From an uncultured Chloroflexales bacterium (GTDB lineage Bacteria > Chloroflexota > Chloroflexia > Chloroflexales > Chloroflexaceae), in the NCBI GenBank assembly GCA_937902315.1, contig CALGUG010000065.1, positions 124,001 to 188,000 on the forward strand: a stretch of 64,000 nucleotides of DNA, read 5' to 3'. How positions within the stretch are numbered: the first letter of the stretch is position 1; the number at the start of each line of letters is the position of its first letter. This document shows, piece by piece, positions 25,810-36,201 of the stretch. Both the position numbers and the translations under genes were made by a program. A model generated the notes under the pieces. It saw only the letters and a program-made list of their open reading frames with translations. It did not search any database and was not told the origin of the DNA.

Positions 25810-27075
25810 TTAGGCTTGTTCGGCTGTAAGGGCCGGAGCCTGCTGAGGGCGGCGAATATTGACCGCCAAAAGCGCCGCCGCCAAAGCGATCACACCCGCC
25901 ACCAAGAAGGCCACGCCGTAATCGCCCAACTGCTCACGCGCCACGCCACCCAAGAAGGCCGCCAGAGCTGCGCCCATCTGGTGAGCACAGAAGACCCAGC
26001 CATAGACCGTACCGACGTTCTTGCTACCAAAGATACGAGCGATCAAGAGCGTGGTCGGCGGCACGGTCGCGATATAGTCGAGCCCGAACAAAATCGCAAA
26101 GAAGGCCAGGCCGAGCGGGCTGTGTACAAAGGGCAGAAAGAGCAGCGAGATGCCGCGAAAGCCGTAGTAGATGCAGAGCAGCTTGCGCGGATCGTACTTA
26201 TCGGTCAGCCAGCCCGAGATAATCGTGCCCACAAAGTTCATCGAACCCATCAGAACCATACTGGTGGCCGCCATGCTGGGTGCGATGCCATGCTCGGTAG
26301 CGTGCGCGATCAAGTGGGTACCAATCAAACCGTTCGAGGTCGCCCCACAGATAAAGAAGGTGATCGTCAAGAGCCAAAAGTCGCTTGAACGCACAGCCCG
26401 ACTCATCACCACGCCTGCAGGCTCGGCGGGGGCGGCATTTTTGGCGATCGAGGCTGCATCGCTCTTAGCGCCGTAGGGCTGCAAACCGATCTCGGCGGGG
26501 TTGTCGCGCAGCCAGATCGCGGTCGGCACAATGATCGCCAAGGTGATCAAGCCAAGGACCAAGCTGCCGTAGCGCCAACCGACCACTTCGCCCAACCAGA
26601 CCAGCAGCGGCACAAAGATCAGCTGGCCCGCCGACATCGAGGCGCCGAACATACCGACCACCAAACCGCGTCGCTCTTCAAACCAGCGGGCCGCCACCGC
26701 CGCGCTCAAAACGCTGCCGACCATGCCGGTTCCTACCCCACCGAAAAAGCCCCACAGCACGGTTAGCTGCCATGCCGCTTGCAAAAAGATGCTCGGTACC
26801 AAGCTGAGCGCGGTCATAAGCAGGCCCAAAACCGACAGCCAGCGCAGGTTCATGCGCACCAAGAGCCAGCCAGCGAAAGGGCCGCTAAAGCCATAGAGCA
26901 GCAAACCGACCGAAGCCGCCATCGTGATCGCAGAGCGGCTCCAAGCGGTCTCTTGCTCGATCGGCAACAAAAAGACGCCGGGCATACTACGCACACCCGC
27001 GCCCACCAACAGCATCAAAATCGTTATTCCAACAACCACCCATCCATAAAAAATGCCATTACTGCGGGTTTGCAT
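25810..27075 (-). CDS. MFS transporter (OFA/monocarboxylate type)
   Basis: About 421 residues with 12 hydrophobic segments in two halves joined by a hydrophilic loop near residues 195-220. The FYGWVVVG opening and the RxGVxPI-like early loop (SMPGVFLLPIEQETAWSR) are those of the oxalate/formate antiporter and monocarboxylate (OFA) branch. The conserved loop 2-3 GPFAGWL motif is present. It probably moves an organic acid; the direction is unknown. It starts 15 bases after the AraC-type regulator stop, with ATG 27075 preferred over the adjacent GTG. The pair suggests substrate-dependent control of the transporter. Confidence 0.85.
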   Translation of the reverse strand: MQTRSNGIFYGWVVVGITILMLLVGAGVRSMPGVFLLPIEQETAWSRSAITMAASVGLLLYGFSGPFAGWLLVRMNLRWLSVLGLLMTALSLVPSIFLQAAWQLTVLWGFFGGVGTGMVGSVLSAAVAARWFEERRGLVVGMFGASMSAGQLIFVPLLVWLGEVVGWRYGSLVLGLITLAIIVPTAIWLRDNPAEIGLQPYGAKSDAASIAKNAAPAEPAGVVMSRAVRSSDFWLLTITFFICGATSNGLIGTHLIAHATEHGIAPSMAATSMVLMGSMNFVGTIISGWLTDKYDPRKLLCIYYGFRGISLLFLPFVHSPLGLAFFAILFGLDYIATVPPTTLLIARIFGSKNVGTVYGWVFCAHQMGAALAAFLGGVAREQLGDYGVAFLVAGVIALAAALLAVNIRRPQQAPALTAEQA

Positions 27076-27090
27076 CACGCTCTTCCATGC

Positions 27091-27912
27091 TTAAAAAACT
27101 TGATAGTGCTGTACGTATCGTCCGGGGGTCACCCCGATAATGCGCTTAAAGCGGTCGGTAAAGTGAGCCTGCGTCGAAAAGCCAGTCGCCTGAGCCACTT
27201 GGCTCAAGGCTTCGCCCCGCTCTAGGAGGCTTTGCGCTGCCCGTATCCGCACTGTCTCCAAATAGGCATGAGGCGGCATACCGACCTGATCGCGAAAGAC
27301 GCGCAAAAAGTGATAAGGACTCAGGGCCACCTCGGCTGCGATCTCTTTCAGCGAGACTCCTTCGGCGTAGTGCGCTTCGATATAGGCTTTGGCACGCTTG
27401 ATCGCGTCAGGCTCAAGCTTGAGGCGTTCCTGCTGCGGCACAGGGCGCATATAGCGCTGCATCAAACGGGTGACAACCCAAACAAAGCGGCTCTCGCGCT
27501 CAAACGCGCTGGCAGGCTGGTGCAGCGCTAGGTGCAAACGCCGCAAGGCGCCCTCCAACTCATGATCATACAGCCGAACCGTATCGAACGAGAGATCGCT
27601 GTGAAAGCTGCCCTCAAGCCCTTGGCGCACCAGTTGCATATGCTCGCAGGTTGGGTAGAGCGCTCGATACTCGAAGCCATCGTCGCTGGCCGACTCGCCC
27701 GAATGCGGCTCGCCTGGATTGAGCAGAATAATCCCGCCCGGCAGCGTGATATCCTTCGAGCGCCCGGCAACGCACGACTGAACGCCGCGCTCGATCAGAC
27801 AGACCACATAGTAGTCGTGGCTATGAACCGGATAGGCATGCTTGGTATAGAAGGCATGCAGAAAATCGATCTTCAGATCAGGGTCATAACGAAGGATGCT
27901 CCACTCCTGCAT
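27091..27912 (-). CDS. AraC-family transcriptional regulator
   Basis: A 273-residue regulator. The N-terminal cupin-like ligand domain includes HSHDYYVVCLIERG and LLNPGEPHSG. The C-terminal 100 residues hold the two AraC helix-turn-helix units (SLKEIAAEVALSPYHFLRVFRDQVGMPP and a second ending FTDRFKRIIGVTPGRYV-like). The ATG at 27912 is chosen because AAGGA lies just upstream; a longer frame to 28059 has no such site. The MFS transporter gene follows 15 bases later, and this regulator is expected to control the pair in response to an organic ligand. Confidence 0.87.
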   Translation of the reverse strand: MQEWSILRYDPDLKIDFLHAFYTKHAYPVHSHDYYVVCLIERGVQSCVAGRSKDITLPGGIILLNPGEPHSGESASDDGFEYRALYPTCEHMQLVRQGLEGSFHSDLSFDTVRLYDHELEGALRRLHLALHQPASAFERESRFVWVVTRLMQRYMRPVPQQERLKLEPDAIKRAKAYIEAHYAEGVSLKEIAAEVALSPYHFLRVFRDQVGMPPHAYLETVRIRAAQSLLERGEALSQVAQATGFSTQAHFTDRFKRIIGVTPGRYVQHYQVF

Positions 27913-28099
27913 AGGCCCTTCCTTTAGCATCAGCGCAGCAACGAGATCGTGCTCGCTCAGCGATTCACGAGTTTCATATTCAACACTGTTCACTATACCA
28001 CGCGAGTCCGTCGCTTGTTTTTCGAAATATTGCGCTTTTTTGCTACACAAAAGAGGCACCCTTTGATGCCTCTCAGATCTTACATACCTTATTTATTTT

Positions 28100-28200
28100 C
28101 GGCGGAAAGGTCGCTAGCTCCCATGCGTTCCCAACCGCGTCCGCCTCCGGCTATCAATATCCCGCCCAGCAATTCGGGCTCGATCACTGCGAGGATCGTC
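28100..28200 (-). repeat. GTAGGCGGACGCG-type repeat, copy 7 (inverted)
   Basis: Inverted core variant CGCGTCCGCCTCCGGCTA at 28136-28153, followed by ATCAATATCCCGCCC, the inverted form of GGGCGGGATGTTGAT. Confidence 0.8.
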
Positions 28201-28289
28201 GAGCCTCAACAATGCAAAACTTCATTGTCTCTCCTCACTGCCTAACAATGCACCATTGAAAACAAAGCAGCAGAAACAGATGTCGTATG

Positions 28290-28400
28290 ATAGCAATCCG
28301 CTTCAGAGACATACGCTTACCATGTGACAACAACGAAATAGCTGGCAAAAAGTACTATGAGATTTCGTGCCATCGCGCAAAATCTCATAGTACAAACATA
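28290..28400. mobile_element. Degenerate MITE-like element
   Basis: A left edge AATCCGCTT and a central hairpin at 28352-28393 are visible; the hairpin has a 14-base perfect arm GTACTATGAGATTT and imperfect inner bases. Arm sequence differs from all other copies yet still pairs. Confidence 0.6.
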
Positions 28401-28424
28401 GCCAAGTTCCACCGAATATTCATA

Positions 28425-30242
28425 TCACGTATTTACACTAGGCAGAAAGATCACAACGCTCGTGCCTTGATTCAGGCCGCTCTCTAAAACAATTGCGCCA
28501 CCACTCTGGTCGATAATGCCATATACCATCGCAAGACCCAAGCCCATACCTTCGCCCAGCTCTTTGGTAGTAAAAAATGGCTCGAAGGCTTGGCGCTGAG
28601 TCTCAAGGTCCATGCCACTGCCCGTATCGCTGATCCGCAACATGATGAAAGATTCGTCGATCTGAGCAGGCAAATCATACAAAACCAAGTCTTGACTACT
28701 CACCCGCCGCAGGCTCAATACGATCGTACCCGTATTGTTCATCGTATAACAGGCGTTCTTGATCAACTCGACAATAACATTTCCAAGTTTGGCTTGATCG
28801 ATATAGGCCAGTGGAAGCTGCGGCTCAAGCTCGAACTGAAGGGTGATATCTGAGGGCAATTCACGCCATAGATCACGTTCCAGCGCCCGTAATAATTGCC
28901 CCAAATCGCCCGAGCTGGGCGAGAGGTCTTGTATTCCACCATAGGCTTGCAGTTGGTTTACCAACATCCGCAGCTGATCGCCTGCCATATAAATATGTTG
29001 CAGATCCTTATAAAGCACTCCGTTCGGCGAAACTTGAGCCTGAATCAGTTCGCTATAACCCATAATGATCATCAATAGATTATTGACGTTGTGGGCCAAG
29101 CCGCCGACAAAATGCGCCAAACCTGTCGCATGCGAGCTGAACAATACCTGCGAAGCTGAGGCCAAGCTGTTTGTGTTAGCGCCAGAACGATGCGACCTAC
29201 GCATTAAGAGCACCAACTCCGAACGGCGCTGAGGAACATAAGCAAAACGAGTCTTCCAAAAACCCTCTTCTTGCAGAATCTGTCGAAGCTGGCCCAAACT
29301 ATAATCTTGATCGATATACGGAAAGATAGCTGCGAAATCTCGACCGATCAAATTATCACCAAAGATCTGAAAAACCTGTCGCGCAGCCGAATTCATCTCT
29401 GCGATCCGCAAATCGGGGTCGAGGGTGACGAGCATATCAGCCTCGTCTGCTAACGCGCTAAGGTGCTGACGTATGCTAATGGGAATCTGATGGGTGATAT
29501 CTTGCGCAAAACAGAACAGATTCGAATCGGCTGAGTTGGGATCTTGCGGCCATAAAAAGGCTTCTATCCAAATTTGGCCCTTGCTCGGATGTTGATAGCG
29601 AAACTGAAAACGAACAGGCTCTCGACGCTGCTGATAGTTTGTTAAACGCCGCAACAGCAGCTTACGATCGTGTGGGTCAATCCGCTGTAACAAAAGGTTC
29701 GCTCCCTCTTGCAGCTCCAGCAACGAAACCCCGCACAGCTCAGTGACTTGTGGGCTAACGGCATCTAACTCTAAGGCGTAGACAGCATGTGGCACAAGCT
29801 GAAAAAGTGCACAGGTAGAGGCTTGAGAGGCCAAATACGAAAGGGCTTGCGGTTGGTCTAACAGGCTAGCGGTCTCGTTTGAGGCCAGATCAAAAACGCT
29901 ACAGAGATAATGTTTTGTTTGTGCCAGTGTCAAGGTCTCGATGCGCAGTGCGACGGAAAAGCAACTTCCATCGACGCGATACGCCTGCACACGAGTTGAA
30001 CTAAAACTATAGCGATCAGCATGCGAAATTAGATCAAGAATAGCCGTCGAATCACAATAGTATTGAAAGATACTATCGCCCTCTAACGAAGCTGGATCGG
30101 CGCTATGCCACAGTGCCGCATAGAGCTGATCAACATACACATAACGGCCATAACTGTCGATCAAACTGTGTCCTACAGGTCGGGTATAAGGTCGAGAGGT
30201 CCACCATGGGTAGGGCTGGGATCCTGAGAACGACGAGATCAT
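28425..30242 (-). CDS. PAS-containing sensor histidine kinase, orphan
   Basis: About 605 residues without membrane helices. At least two PAS-like regions are seen (around residues 150-270 and 285-390). A NtrB-like dimerisation/phosphoacceptor region, GLAHNVNNLLMIIMGYSEL with His, follows near residue 395. The ATPase domain has N-box ELIKNACYTM, G1 DTGSGMD, F-box FEPFFTTK and G2 GMGLGLAMVYG. No response regulator is next to it. The ATG at 30242 has AGGA upstream and is preferred to 30275. The signal is unknown; as a cytosolic PAS protein it may sense redox or a small ligand. Confidence 0.85.
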   Translation of the reverse strand: MISSFSGSQPYPWWTSRPYTRPVGHSLIDSYGRYVYVDQLYAALWHSADPASLEGDSIFQYYCDSTAILDLISHADRYSFSSTRVQAYRVDGSCFSVALRIETLTLAQTKHYLCSVFDLASNETASLLDQPQALSYLASQASTCALFQLVPHAVYALELDAVSPQVTELCGVSLLELQEGANLLLQRIDPHDRKLLLRRLTNYQQRREPVRFQFRYQHPSKGQIWIEAFLWPQDPNSADSNLFCFAQDITHQIPISIRQHLSALADEADMLVTLDPDLRIAEMNSAARQVFQIFGDNLIGRDFAAIFPYIDQDYSLGQLRQILQEEGFWKTRFAYVPQRRSELVLLMRRSHRSGANTNSLASASQVLFSSHATGLAHFVGGLAHNVNNLLMIIMGYSELIQAQVSPNGVLYKDLQHIYMAGDQLRMLVNQLQAYGGIQDLSPSSGDLGQLLRALERDLWRELPSDITLQFELEPQLPLAYIDQAKLGNVIVELIKNACYTMNNTGTIVLSLRRVSSQDLVLYDLPAQIDESFIMLRISDTGSGMDLETQRQAFEPFFTTKELGEGMGLGLAMVYGIIDQSGGAIVLESGLNQGTSVVIFLPSVNT

Positions 30243-30981
30243 ATGCGCTATCCTGCTTCGTCTAATTGCATGCACAACCAGACGATACTGTTACCTATCA
30301 CTTTGAGATCTCTGCTATCAACAAAGCGAATTTAAAGCAAGGACTGGCAAAAGTTGGGCCACCATTTCAGCTATAGTACCCCGCTTATGTCCGTCTCAAT
30401 ATATCGATCGGTATCGTTTACATTGTTTCTCCTTTCAATCATAAGCGCTCATAAGGGGTAGCAGCTCTCAGGATCACTGTACATTTTTTTGCTCTCTGAG
30501 CTACTATATTTACCGCATAACATCGTAAATAAGTACCCAGTTCTCGGGCGCTTCTTCCAATATTAATCCAATTTCCGCATCTATACCAGATTCCCAAACG
30601 CTTACTTTCAGCACCAAAGCAATCCTAGACTCTGATATAGTAATCACCCCTCAGCGCTATCACTTTCTATCACTCTTTTCCTCAAAGAAAGGTTAATAAG
30701 CTCATTTTGTTAAAAACAAGTAAAAAACAACAAACAAGTTTTTCATTTTAACAAATCGCTCATATCAACTGCAACAATGAACAAACCGTTTTTTAAGGAT
30801 AGATATATCGAATCGCGGCACACAATATGCAATAGAGACGAATATCACAAGGAGGAGATACTACTAGCGTATTTAGGGGCAATATATACCATTATGTCGT
30901 GTATCAAGCCAATAATTACGGTAAAGCTCCCCTACTCTTTTCCAGATTCATGCTTGTACAGAGGCTATTGAGGAGCTTGGA
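30243..30981. other. AT-rich intergenic region of about 740 bases
   Basis: It separates the divergently transcribed histidine kinase and HTH-STAND genes and is clearly AT-richer than its surroundings, especially 30480-30960. A frame at 30777-30971 has no ribosome-binding site or recognisable protein. Promoters for both genes should lie here. I see no RNA gene and no repeat of the two local families. Confidence 0.5.
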
Positions 30982-33946
30982 ATGCAGGAGTTCGCAACAT
31001 TTGGGCAGTGGTTGAAACATCAACGAAAATCTCAAGGGTTTACTCAATCTGCTTTAGCCGAACGCATCAATTGCGCTGTCGTCACCTTGCGGAAGATCGA
31101 AAGCAACGATCTTCGTCCCTCGCAACAAATGGTCCAACGGATCCTAACTGAACTAGCCATTCCAACAGCGGCCCAAACGGATCTGTTGGCGCTCGCCCGT
31201 AACGAGCAAGCGCTCAAACGCACGAATCTACCCACACCACTTACTCGTCTGATCGGGCGCGAATATGAACTGGGTCGAGCGCTGCAAAGCCTACGCAGTG
31301 GCACGCGCTTGGTCAGCATTGTAGGGAGTCCCGGGGTCGGCAAAAGCCGCCTCAGCCTCCAGATCGCCAGCGAATGCCGAGCGTTCTATCCCAACGGCTG
31401 TTACTACCTCGACTGCGCACAGCTACAACAAGTGGCTGACTTCATTCCGGCTCTAGCCAATCTGTTCCATATCGAACTCTCAGGCAAACACGACAAATTG
31501 CATACGCTTGTACAAGCCCTAAGCGGCTCGAACATGCTGCTTGTGCTCGACCATAGCGAGCATTTGCTGGGCATCGCGTCGATTGTGGGCCACCTGTTGC
31601 AGCATCTACCGGGCCTCTCGATGCTGATCAGCAGCCGCAGCCGACTGCGCATTATGGGCGAGCAGGTTCTGCAAGTGCCCCCCTTTGGCACTGCCAAGCC
31701 AACAACAGTTACAAAACAGCACTTCACTAGAGGAGCTGTACCATGTGCCTGCCATCGCACTCTTTGCCGAGCGAGTACAGAGCCATGCTGCTCATTTTGA
31801 ACTTAACAAAAGAAATATTCATATAGTCGTAAACATCTGTATGCAACTCGACGGCAACCCGCTGGCGATCGAACTTGCAGCTGCTTGGGTCACAATCTTT
31901 TCGCTTCCGCAATTGCTCCAGCGCCTCAAAGGCAGCCTCACCCTGCTAAGCCAGCCCACCTCTGCTCAGCAAGGCGATGGACGCACCATGCGCTCGTGTA
32001 TCGAAGCGAGCTACCAGCGATTAGAAGCGCAAGAACAGGAACTTTTACAAGCTCTGGCCATCTTCCCGCATGGCTGCACACTCGATGCAGCTATCGCTAT
32101 GATGGATAACGCCAACGATAGTCATGCAATCTGCCACACCACCAACCCGCTGGCCCGCTTGCTCGATCACAATCTGCTCTATCAACAGAGCAGCGGCGAA
32201 GGCGAACTGCGTTTTGCGATCTATGAACCGATTCGCATCTTTGCGCTTGAACAGGTCGAACAACAAAAAAAGCTGCTCGATCTGCAGCAAAGACAGAACA
32301 GCTTCTTCATTGGCTTGGCCGAACAACTGCGCCACGATCTGCATGGGCCACAGCAAGCAGAGTTACTGCAGCGCTTGGCGCAAGAGAACGCGAACTTACA
32401 AGCCATCTTGATTCGCGAGAGCGGGCCAACAGGCGATCCGCAGGTTATCTTAGGCCTGTGTAGTGCGCTCTGGCGCCTATGGGAGTTGCAATATCAAAGC
32501 TATGAAGGCCATAATTGGCTTAGTATCGCGCTCGATCTAAGCCAGCCCGCAGACTCGGCGCTGCAGGCCGACCTGCTGTGTGGTGCCGCTCACTTCGCCT
32601 ATCAACTAGGGGACGAAGTCCAAGCCAAGCAGTTGCTCGATCAAGCCATACAGATCTGTAGAAGCCTAGGTTTAACGCATCTTGAAGTTGAAGCATTGGG
32701 CCTGATGGGCAGAATCGCAAGCCAGCGTTCAGAGTTTGAACTGGCCTATACCTTATTCCAAAACGCCTTACAACTGTTAAACAACAAGCCAAACCCTCAG
32801 CTCGAAGCCCAGATTCTCAACGCCTTTGTACGGCTTGCGCCCGTTATGGAGGAACAAGAAGAGTTTGCAGCTTACTTCAGCACAAGTATCAAGCTCTGTC
32901 GCGAGTTAGGTGGATATTTTCTGCTAGGTCAAGCGCTCTTGGCCCAAGCGAGGTATTCGCTGTATCGTTGTGACTACGCCCAAGCCGCGCCGGCTTTACA
33001 TGAAGCGTTGGATCACTTTCAAACTATCGAAAATTGGTACGGTGAAGGGCAGAGCTACCGCTACTTGCTTGAGCTGAGCCTGCTACAAAACCAGCTCTCT
33101 AAAGCCCAAAACTTTCTCTACCAAGCTCAAAGCATCTTTCAGCAGCACCCGAACCAGCACCAAGAGGCTTGGCTACGCCTGCATGAGGGTCAGCTCGCAC
33201 AACTGCTAGGAGACACCCATACAGCATCCGCTTGTTATCAGAGTGCACTCTCACAGGCCCAACAACTCAACGAACGCGACTTGCGCGCCTACGCCCTCTA
33301 CCAGATGGCTCAGGTAGCTCTTGTTGAAGGTGATCTGCGCCACGCTTATGAAGGCTTCCAGAGTGCCGCCTTTTTGATGCAGGCCATCAAGCGTCTAGCG
33401 CTCGCCGAACGTTGTCGTTTGCTTTACGAACGTATCAAGTACAATCACAATCGTCAAGAGAGCATCAAACAGATCGAAGAGCTCTTATCTAACTATCGTT
33501 TGCTCAAAAACCAAGCTGGTATCGCCTACAGTCAGCACTTTTTGGCAACATTATGGTCGCAACAAGGCGATTATGTCTTAGCGCAAGAGGCGCTCATAGA
33601 AAGCGCGATGATCGCCTGTAAACAGGCAGATTATCTGAACCTGCTCACATTGCTCTCAGATCTAGCGCTGCTCTGCTTACGCACGAAGCAAAGCTGCCAA
33701 ATGGCAAAGCTGTACGCTCTGTGTCGCAGCCTCGAAGAGCGGATCGGCGCTGGCAATCAACAGCTCTACCTAACAAGCTTCGAGCTCAAATGGCACCGAA
33801 GCAGCCTAGAGAGCGTTCAAGCACATCTGCATAGCGATAGAACACGTATCGAAATAGAAGAGCAACCGTTGAGCTTGCAAACTATGCAAATAGCGATTCT
33901 GCAGGCCATCGCTTCGATCGGCATGATGCGCGAGGTTTCGCATTAA
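30982..33946 (+). pseudogene. HTH-STAND-TPR regulator interrupted by a frameshift
   Basis: Two overlapping frames form one protein of about 988 residues. The first part has an XRE-type helix-turn-helix (residues 8-65), then an NB-ARC-like ATPase with GREYELG, Walker A GSPGVGKSR, Walker B-like LLVLDHSEHL and SSRSRLRI. The reading continues naturally only if one base is dropped at the C6 run followed by TTT (31678-31686): VPP then LALPSQQQL. The second frame supplies the rest of the ATPase, a winged-helix region and about ten TPR-like repeats. It is either a recent pseudogene, a programmed frameshift or a sequencing error. Such proteins are large signal-responsive transcription regulators. Confidence 0.8.
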
Positions 33947-33957
33947 AGCAGTATAAT

Positions 33958-34509
33958 TCACCAACGTGCCCGCATTGTTAAGAGCGCGTCGTGGAGCCGA
34001 TCAAGGTAGCTCGCGAACTCGGGCGATCCTAAATCGAGTTCGATCGGCACATCGAACTTGATCGGCACACTGGTCGAGATCGGAATGGTACGATGAAACT
34101 CGATCGGCACAGTGGTGCTCACCGGAACTGTGACATCGAGCGGAATAGGAATGTTAAACGTGCCCAACGAAGTCGAGATCGGCAGATCGACTTGCTGCTT
34201 AATCCGCACTTCAGTCTGGATAGGAACCTCGATCGATTGGTCGACGGGCACATCGAGCCTGATGGGTAGGGTCTGGTCGATCCGAAAGTCGTAACGCAGC
34301 TTCTCTTGCTTGGCAGACACCACCGCCGTCGCCAGTGTATCAAGCTCAGCACGCAGAGCTGAACGCACACCCACAAGCCAGCCGATCGTCACCATATGCA
34401 GCAGCAGAGAAACAACGAGCGCAACTTGGAGAATAAGCCAGCGTCGTTCTTGGCGGCGAGGCTGTTCAAGCACTTCACGATGGGTTTGGTTGGTATCAGG
34501 TCTCTGCAT
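33958..34509 (-). CDS. Membrane-anchored protein with VPI-type repeats
   Basis: A 183-residue protein with one membrane helix (about residues 25-50) and a short basic cytoplasmic head. The outside part begins with a short helix and continues as an array of short hydrophobic strands with a Pro every 8-10 residues (for example VPVDQSIEVPIQTEVRI, VPVSTTVPIEF, TSVPIKFDVPIELDL). This looks like a repeated beta structure. I do not recognise the family. GGAA lies upstream of the ATG. It is divergent from the RuvC-like gene with 34 bases between starts, so the two promoters overlap. Confidence 0.65.
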   Translation of the reverse strand: MQRPDTNQTHREVLEQPRRQERRWLILQVALVVSLLLHMVTIGWLVGVRSALRAELDTLATAVVSAKQEKLRYDFRIDQTLPIRLDVPVDQSIEVPIQTEVRIKQQVDLPISTSLGTFNIPIPLDVTVPVSTTVPIEFHRTIPISTSVPIKFDVPIELDLGSPEFASYLDRLHDALLTMRARW

Positions 34510-34543
34510 TGCGCGCTTCCTTCTCTCTTGCTAAGGCGGAACC

Positions 34544-35095
34544 ATGACTCTTCAATGGAACGACGATAGTGATGATTATACGATCCTTCGCGCCCCTGAA
34601 CCAAGCCCTGCTCCACGCGGGCCTGATCCAGCCCTGCTGGCGGTCGATCTCGGGCTGCGCACTGGCCTAGCCGCCTACAGCCGCGAAGGGCGCTTGCTCT
34701 GGTATCGCTCGCACAACTTCGGTTCGCTCGAACGTCTACGCAGAGGCGTCTCTGGCTTGCTGCATCAACACTCAACCCTGCAACAGCTTGTGCTCGAAGG
34801 CGGCGGTACGCTGGCCGTTCCGTGGGAGCGCGAAGCCGAACGTCGTCAGATCGCTTTGCTCAGCATTCAAGCTCACACATGGCGCAACGTGCTGCTCTAC
34901 GATCGCGAACAACGCAAGGGCAAACAGGCCAAAAACCACGCCGATACACTGGCGCGCCGTATCATTGTCTGGTCGCAGGCCCCCAAGCCCACCTCGCTGC
35001 GCCACGACGCCGCCGAAGCGATTATGATCGGGCTGTGGGGTGTGCTCGAATTGGGCTGGCTGAGCGAACTCCCGCGCGAGCTGCGCCGCACCTAA
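34544..35095 (+). CDS. RuvC-like RNase H-fold protein
   Basis: A 183-residue protein. After a 30-residue acidic, Pro-rich head it shows LLAVDLGLRTGLAAY (first catalytic Asp), LVLEGG (Glu at the end of strand 4) and LRHDAAEAIMIGLWG near the C-terminus, where RuvC has HxxDAxA-type acidic residues. This fits the RuvC/YqgF resolvase fold and suggests a metal-dependent nuclease, though it is not housekeeping RuvC. AAGGCGGAACC precedes the ATG. Its last 4 bases overlap the convergent FUSC-type gene. Substrate unknown. Confidence 0.68.
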   Translation: MTLQWNDDSDDYTILRAPEPSPAPRGPDPALLAVDLGLRTGLAAYSREGRLLWYRSHNFGSLERLRRGVSGLLHQHSTLQQLVLEGGGTLAVPWEREAERRQIALLSIQAHTWRNVLLYDREQRKGKQAKNHADTLARRIIVWSQAPKPTSLRHDAAEAIMIGLWGVLELGWLSELPRELRRT

Positions 35096-36201
35096 GCCTC
35101 TTCAGCGCGTGCCTCGCTTGCAGCGCCAAGCGTCGCCAAATCATTGCTCAAGCGCTCGGCCGTCGCCAAAAGCGCCCCCAAATGCATCCAAGTAAGCGGC
35201 GTGAAACGGGTAGCACCCTCGGTAGTCGCTCGCTCGATCGCGGCCCGAAAGGCAGCGAATGCCGCTTTGCCCTCGGCAATATCAGCCGCCTCGAGCTGTT
35301 GAATGGCCCGCAGCTGCCTAGCTAAGCTGCCCAAGAGATCGGCATAGGCCAGCGTTAAATCGCTCGGCTCTGACCAGTCGAATCCATCGCGTCCGATGCT
35401 GCATTCATAGAGCGTGCGCGAAATCGAGCGCACCTGAATCACATTATGTTCGAGGATCGTCATAACGGCCTGAAAGTGCTCGACTTGAGCTTCTTGGGCA
35501 TGCCGCAAAGGATGATACTTAAGATTCGTCGTGGCCCGCTGCATCATCGCCTGAGCCGCGCTCAAGGGTGTCTGCAAGCCACGAGCCGTCTCAAGGGCGC
35601 TCTGGGCTTGCTCTTGAGGCAAACCTTGGCCGATCGCTTGAGCAAGACGATCGAGCTGATCGGCAAGGGCATCGGCCAGTTTCTGAAGCGCTCCCTGCGT
35701 CGCGTCGAGATAACTGGGCGGCACCACAAACATATTCACGCAGACCCCGACCACAGCGCCTACAATGCTCTCTAAAATACGATAGCCCGCGTAGGAGAGG
35801 TTATCTGCGCCGCCAATAAACAGCACGATCAAGCCGCTGATCGCCACTTGGGTCAGACCTTGAGCCGCCAAATGCAAACGCAAGCCCAGCGCCAAACCCA
35901 AGAAGGTGATCAAGCCCACGCTCCAAACGCTTACACCGAGCAGCTGCGAGATAGCCAAAGCCAAGATCACCCCAGCCACAATGCCCACAATGCGTTGCGT
36001 CGCCAAACGCAGCGAGTCAGCGATCGTGACCTGAAACGATAACAAAGCCGCTAAAGGCGCGAAATAGGGGTGCTCTGAGCCACCAGGTAAGAGCGAACCA
36101 AGCTCCCAAGCCAGCATCACTGCTACGGCCGATTTGATCACCCGTTCGCCCATACCCCAAGCACGAAGTTGGGCCACCAATCGCTCAAACAAGGTCTGCA
36201 C
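35092..36201 (-). CDS. FUSC/aromatic acid exporter-family membrane protein
   Basis: A 369-residue protein with six hydrophobic segments in the first 165 residues. It starts with the ArAE_1/FUSC pattern (IKSAVAVMLAWEL, HPYFAPLAALLSFQVTIADSLR, QRIVGIVAGVILAL). The C-terminal half is a long helical cytoplasmic domain. Family members such as YgaE and the p-hydroxybenzoate efflux protein AaeB export aromatic acids; the substrate here is not known. The start codon is GTG with AAAGGAG 11 bases upstream. Confidence 0.82.
   Translation of the reverse strand: MQTLFERLVAQLRAWGMGERVIKSAVAVMLAWELGSLLPGGSEHPYFAPLAALLSFQVTIADSLRLATQRIVGIVAGVILALAISQLLGVSVWSVGLITFLGLALGLRLHLAAQGLTQVAISGLIVLFIGGADNLSYAGYRILESIVGAVVGVCVNMFVVPPSYLDATQGALQKLADALADQLDRLAQAIGQGLPQEQAQSALETARGLQTPLSAAQAMMQRATTNLKYHPLRHAQEAQVEHFQAVMTILEHNVIQVRSISRTLYECSIGRDGFDWSEPSDLTLAYADLLGSLARQLRAIQQLEAADIAEGKAAFAAFRAAIERATTEGATRFTPLTWMHLGALLATAERLSNDLATLGAASEARAEEA

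Noticed and set aside
30777..30971. 64-codon frame in the AT-rich region before the HTH-STAND gene
   Set aside because: No ribosome-binding site, no recognisable protein pattern, and AT-rich sequence typical of a control region.
31685..33946. Separate 753-codon gene starting at 31685
   Set aside because: Its first residues continue the ATPase domain of the preceding frame exactly, so it is the second half of one gene after a frameshift.
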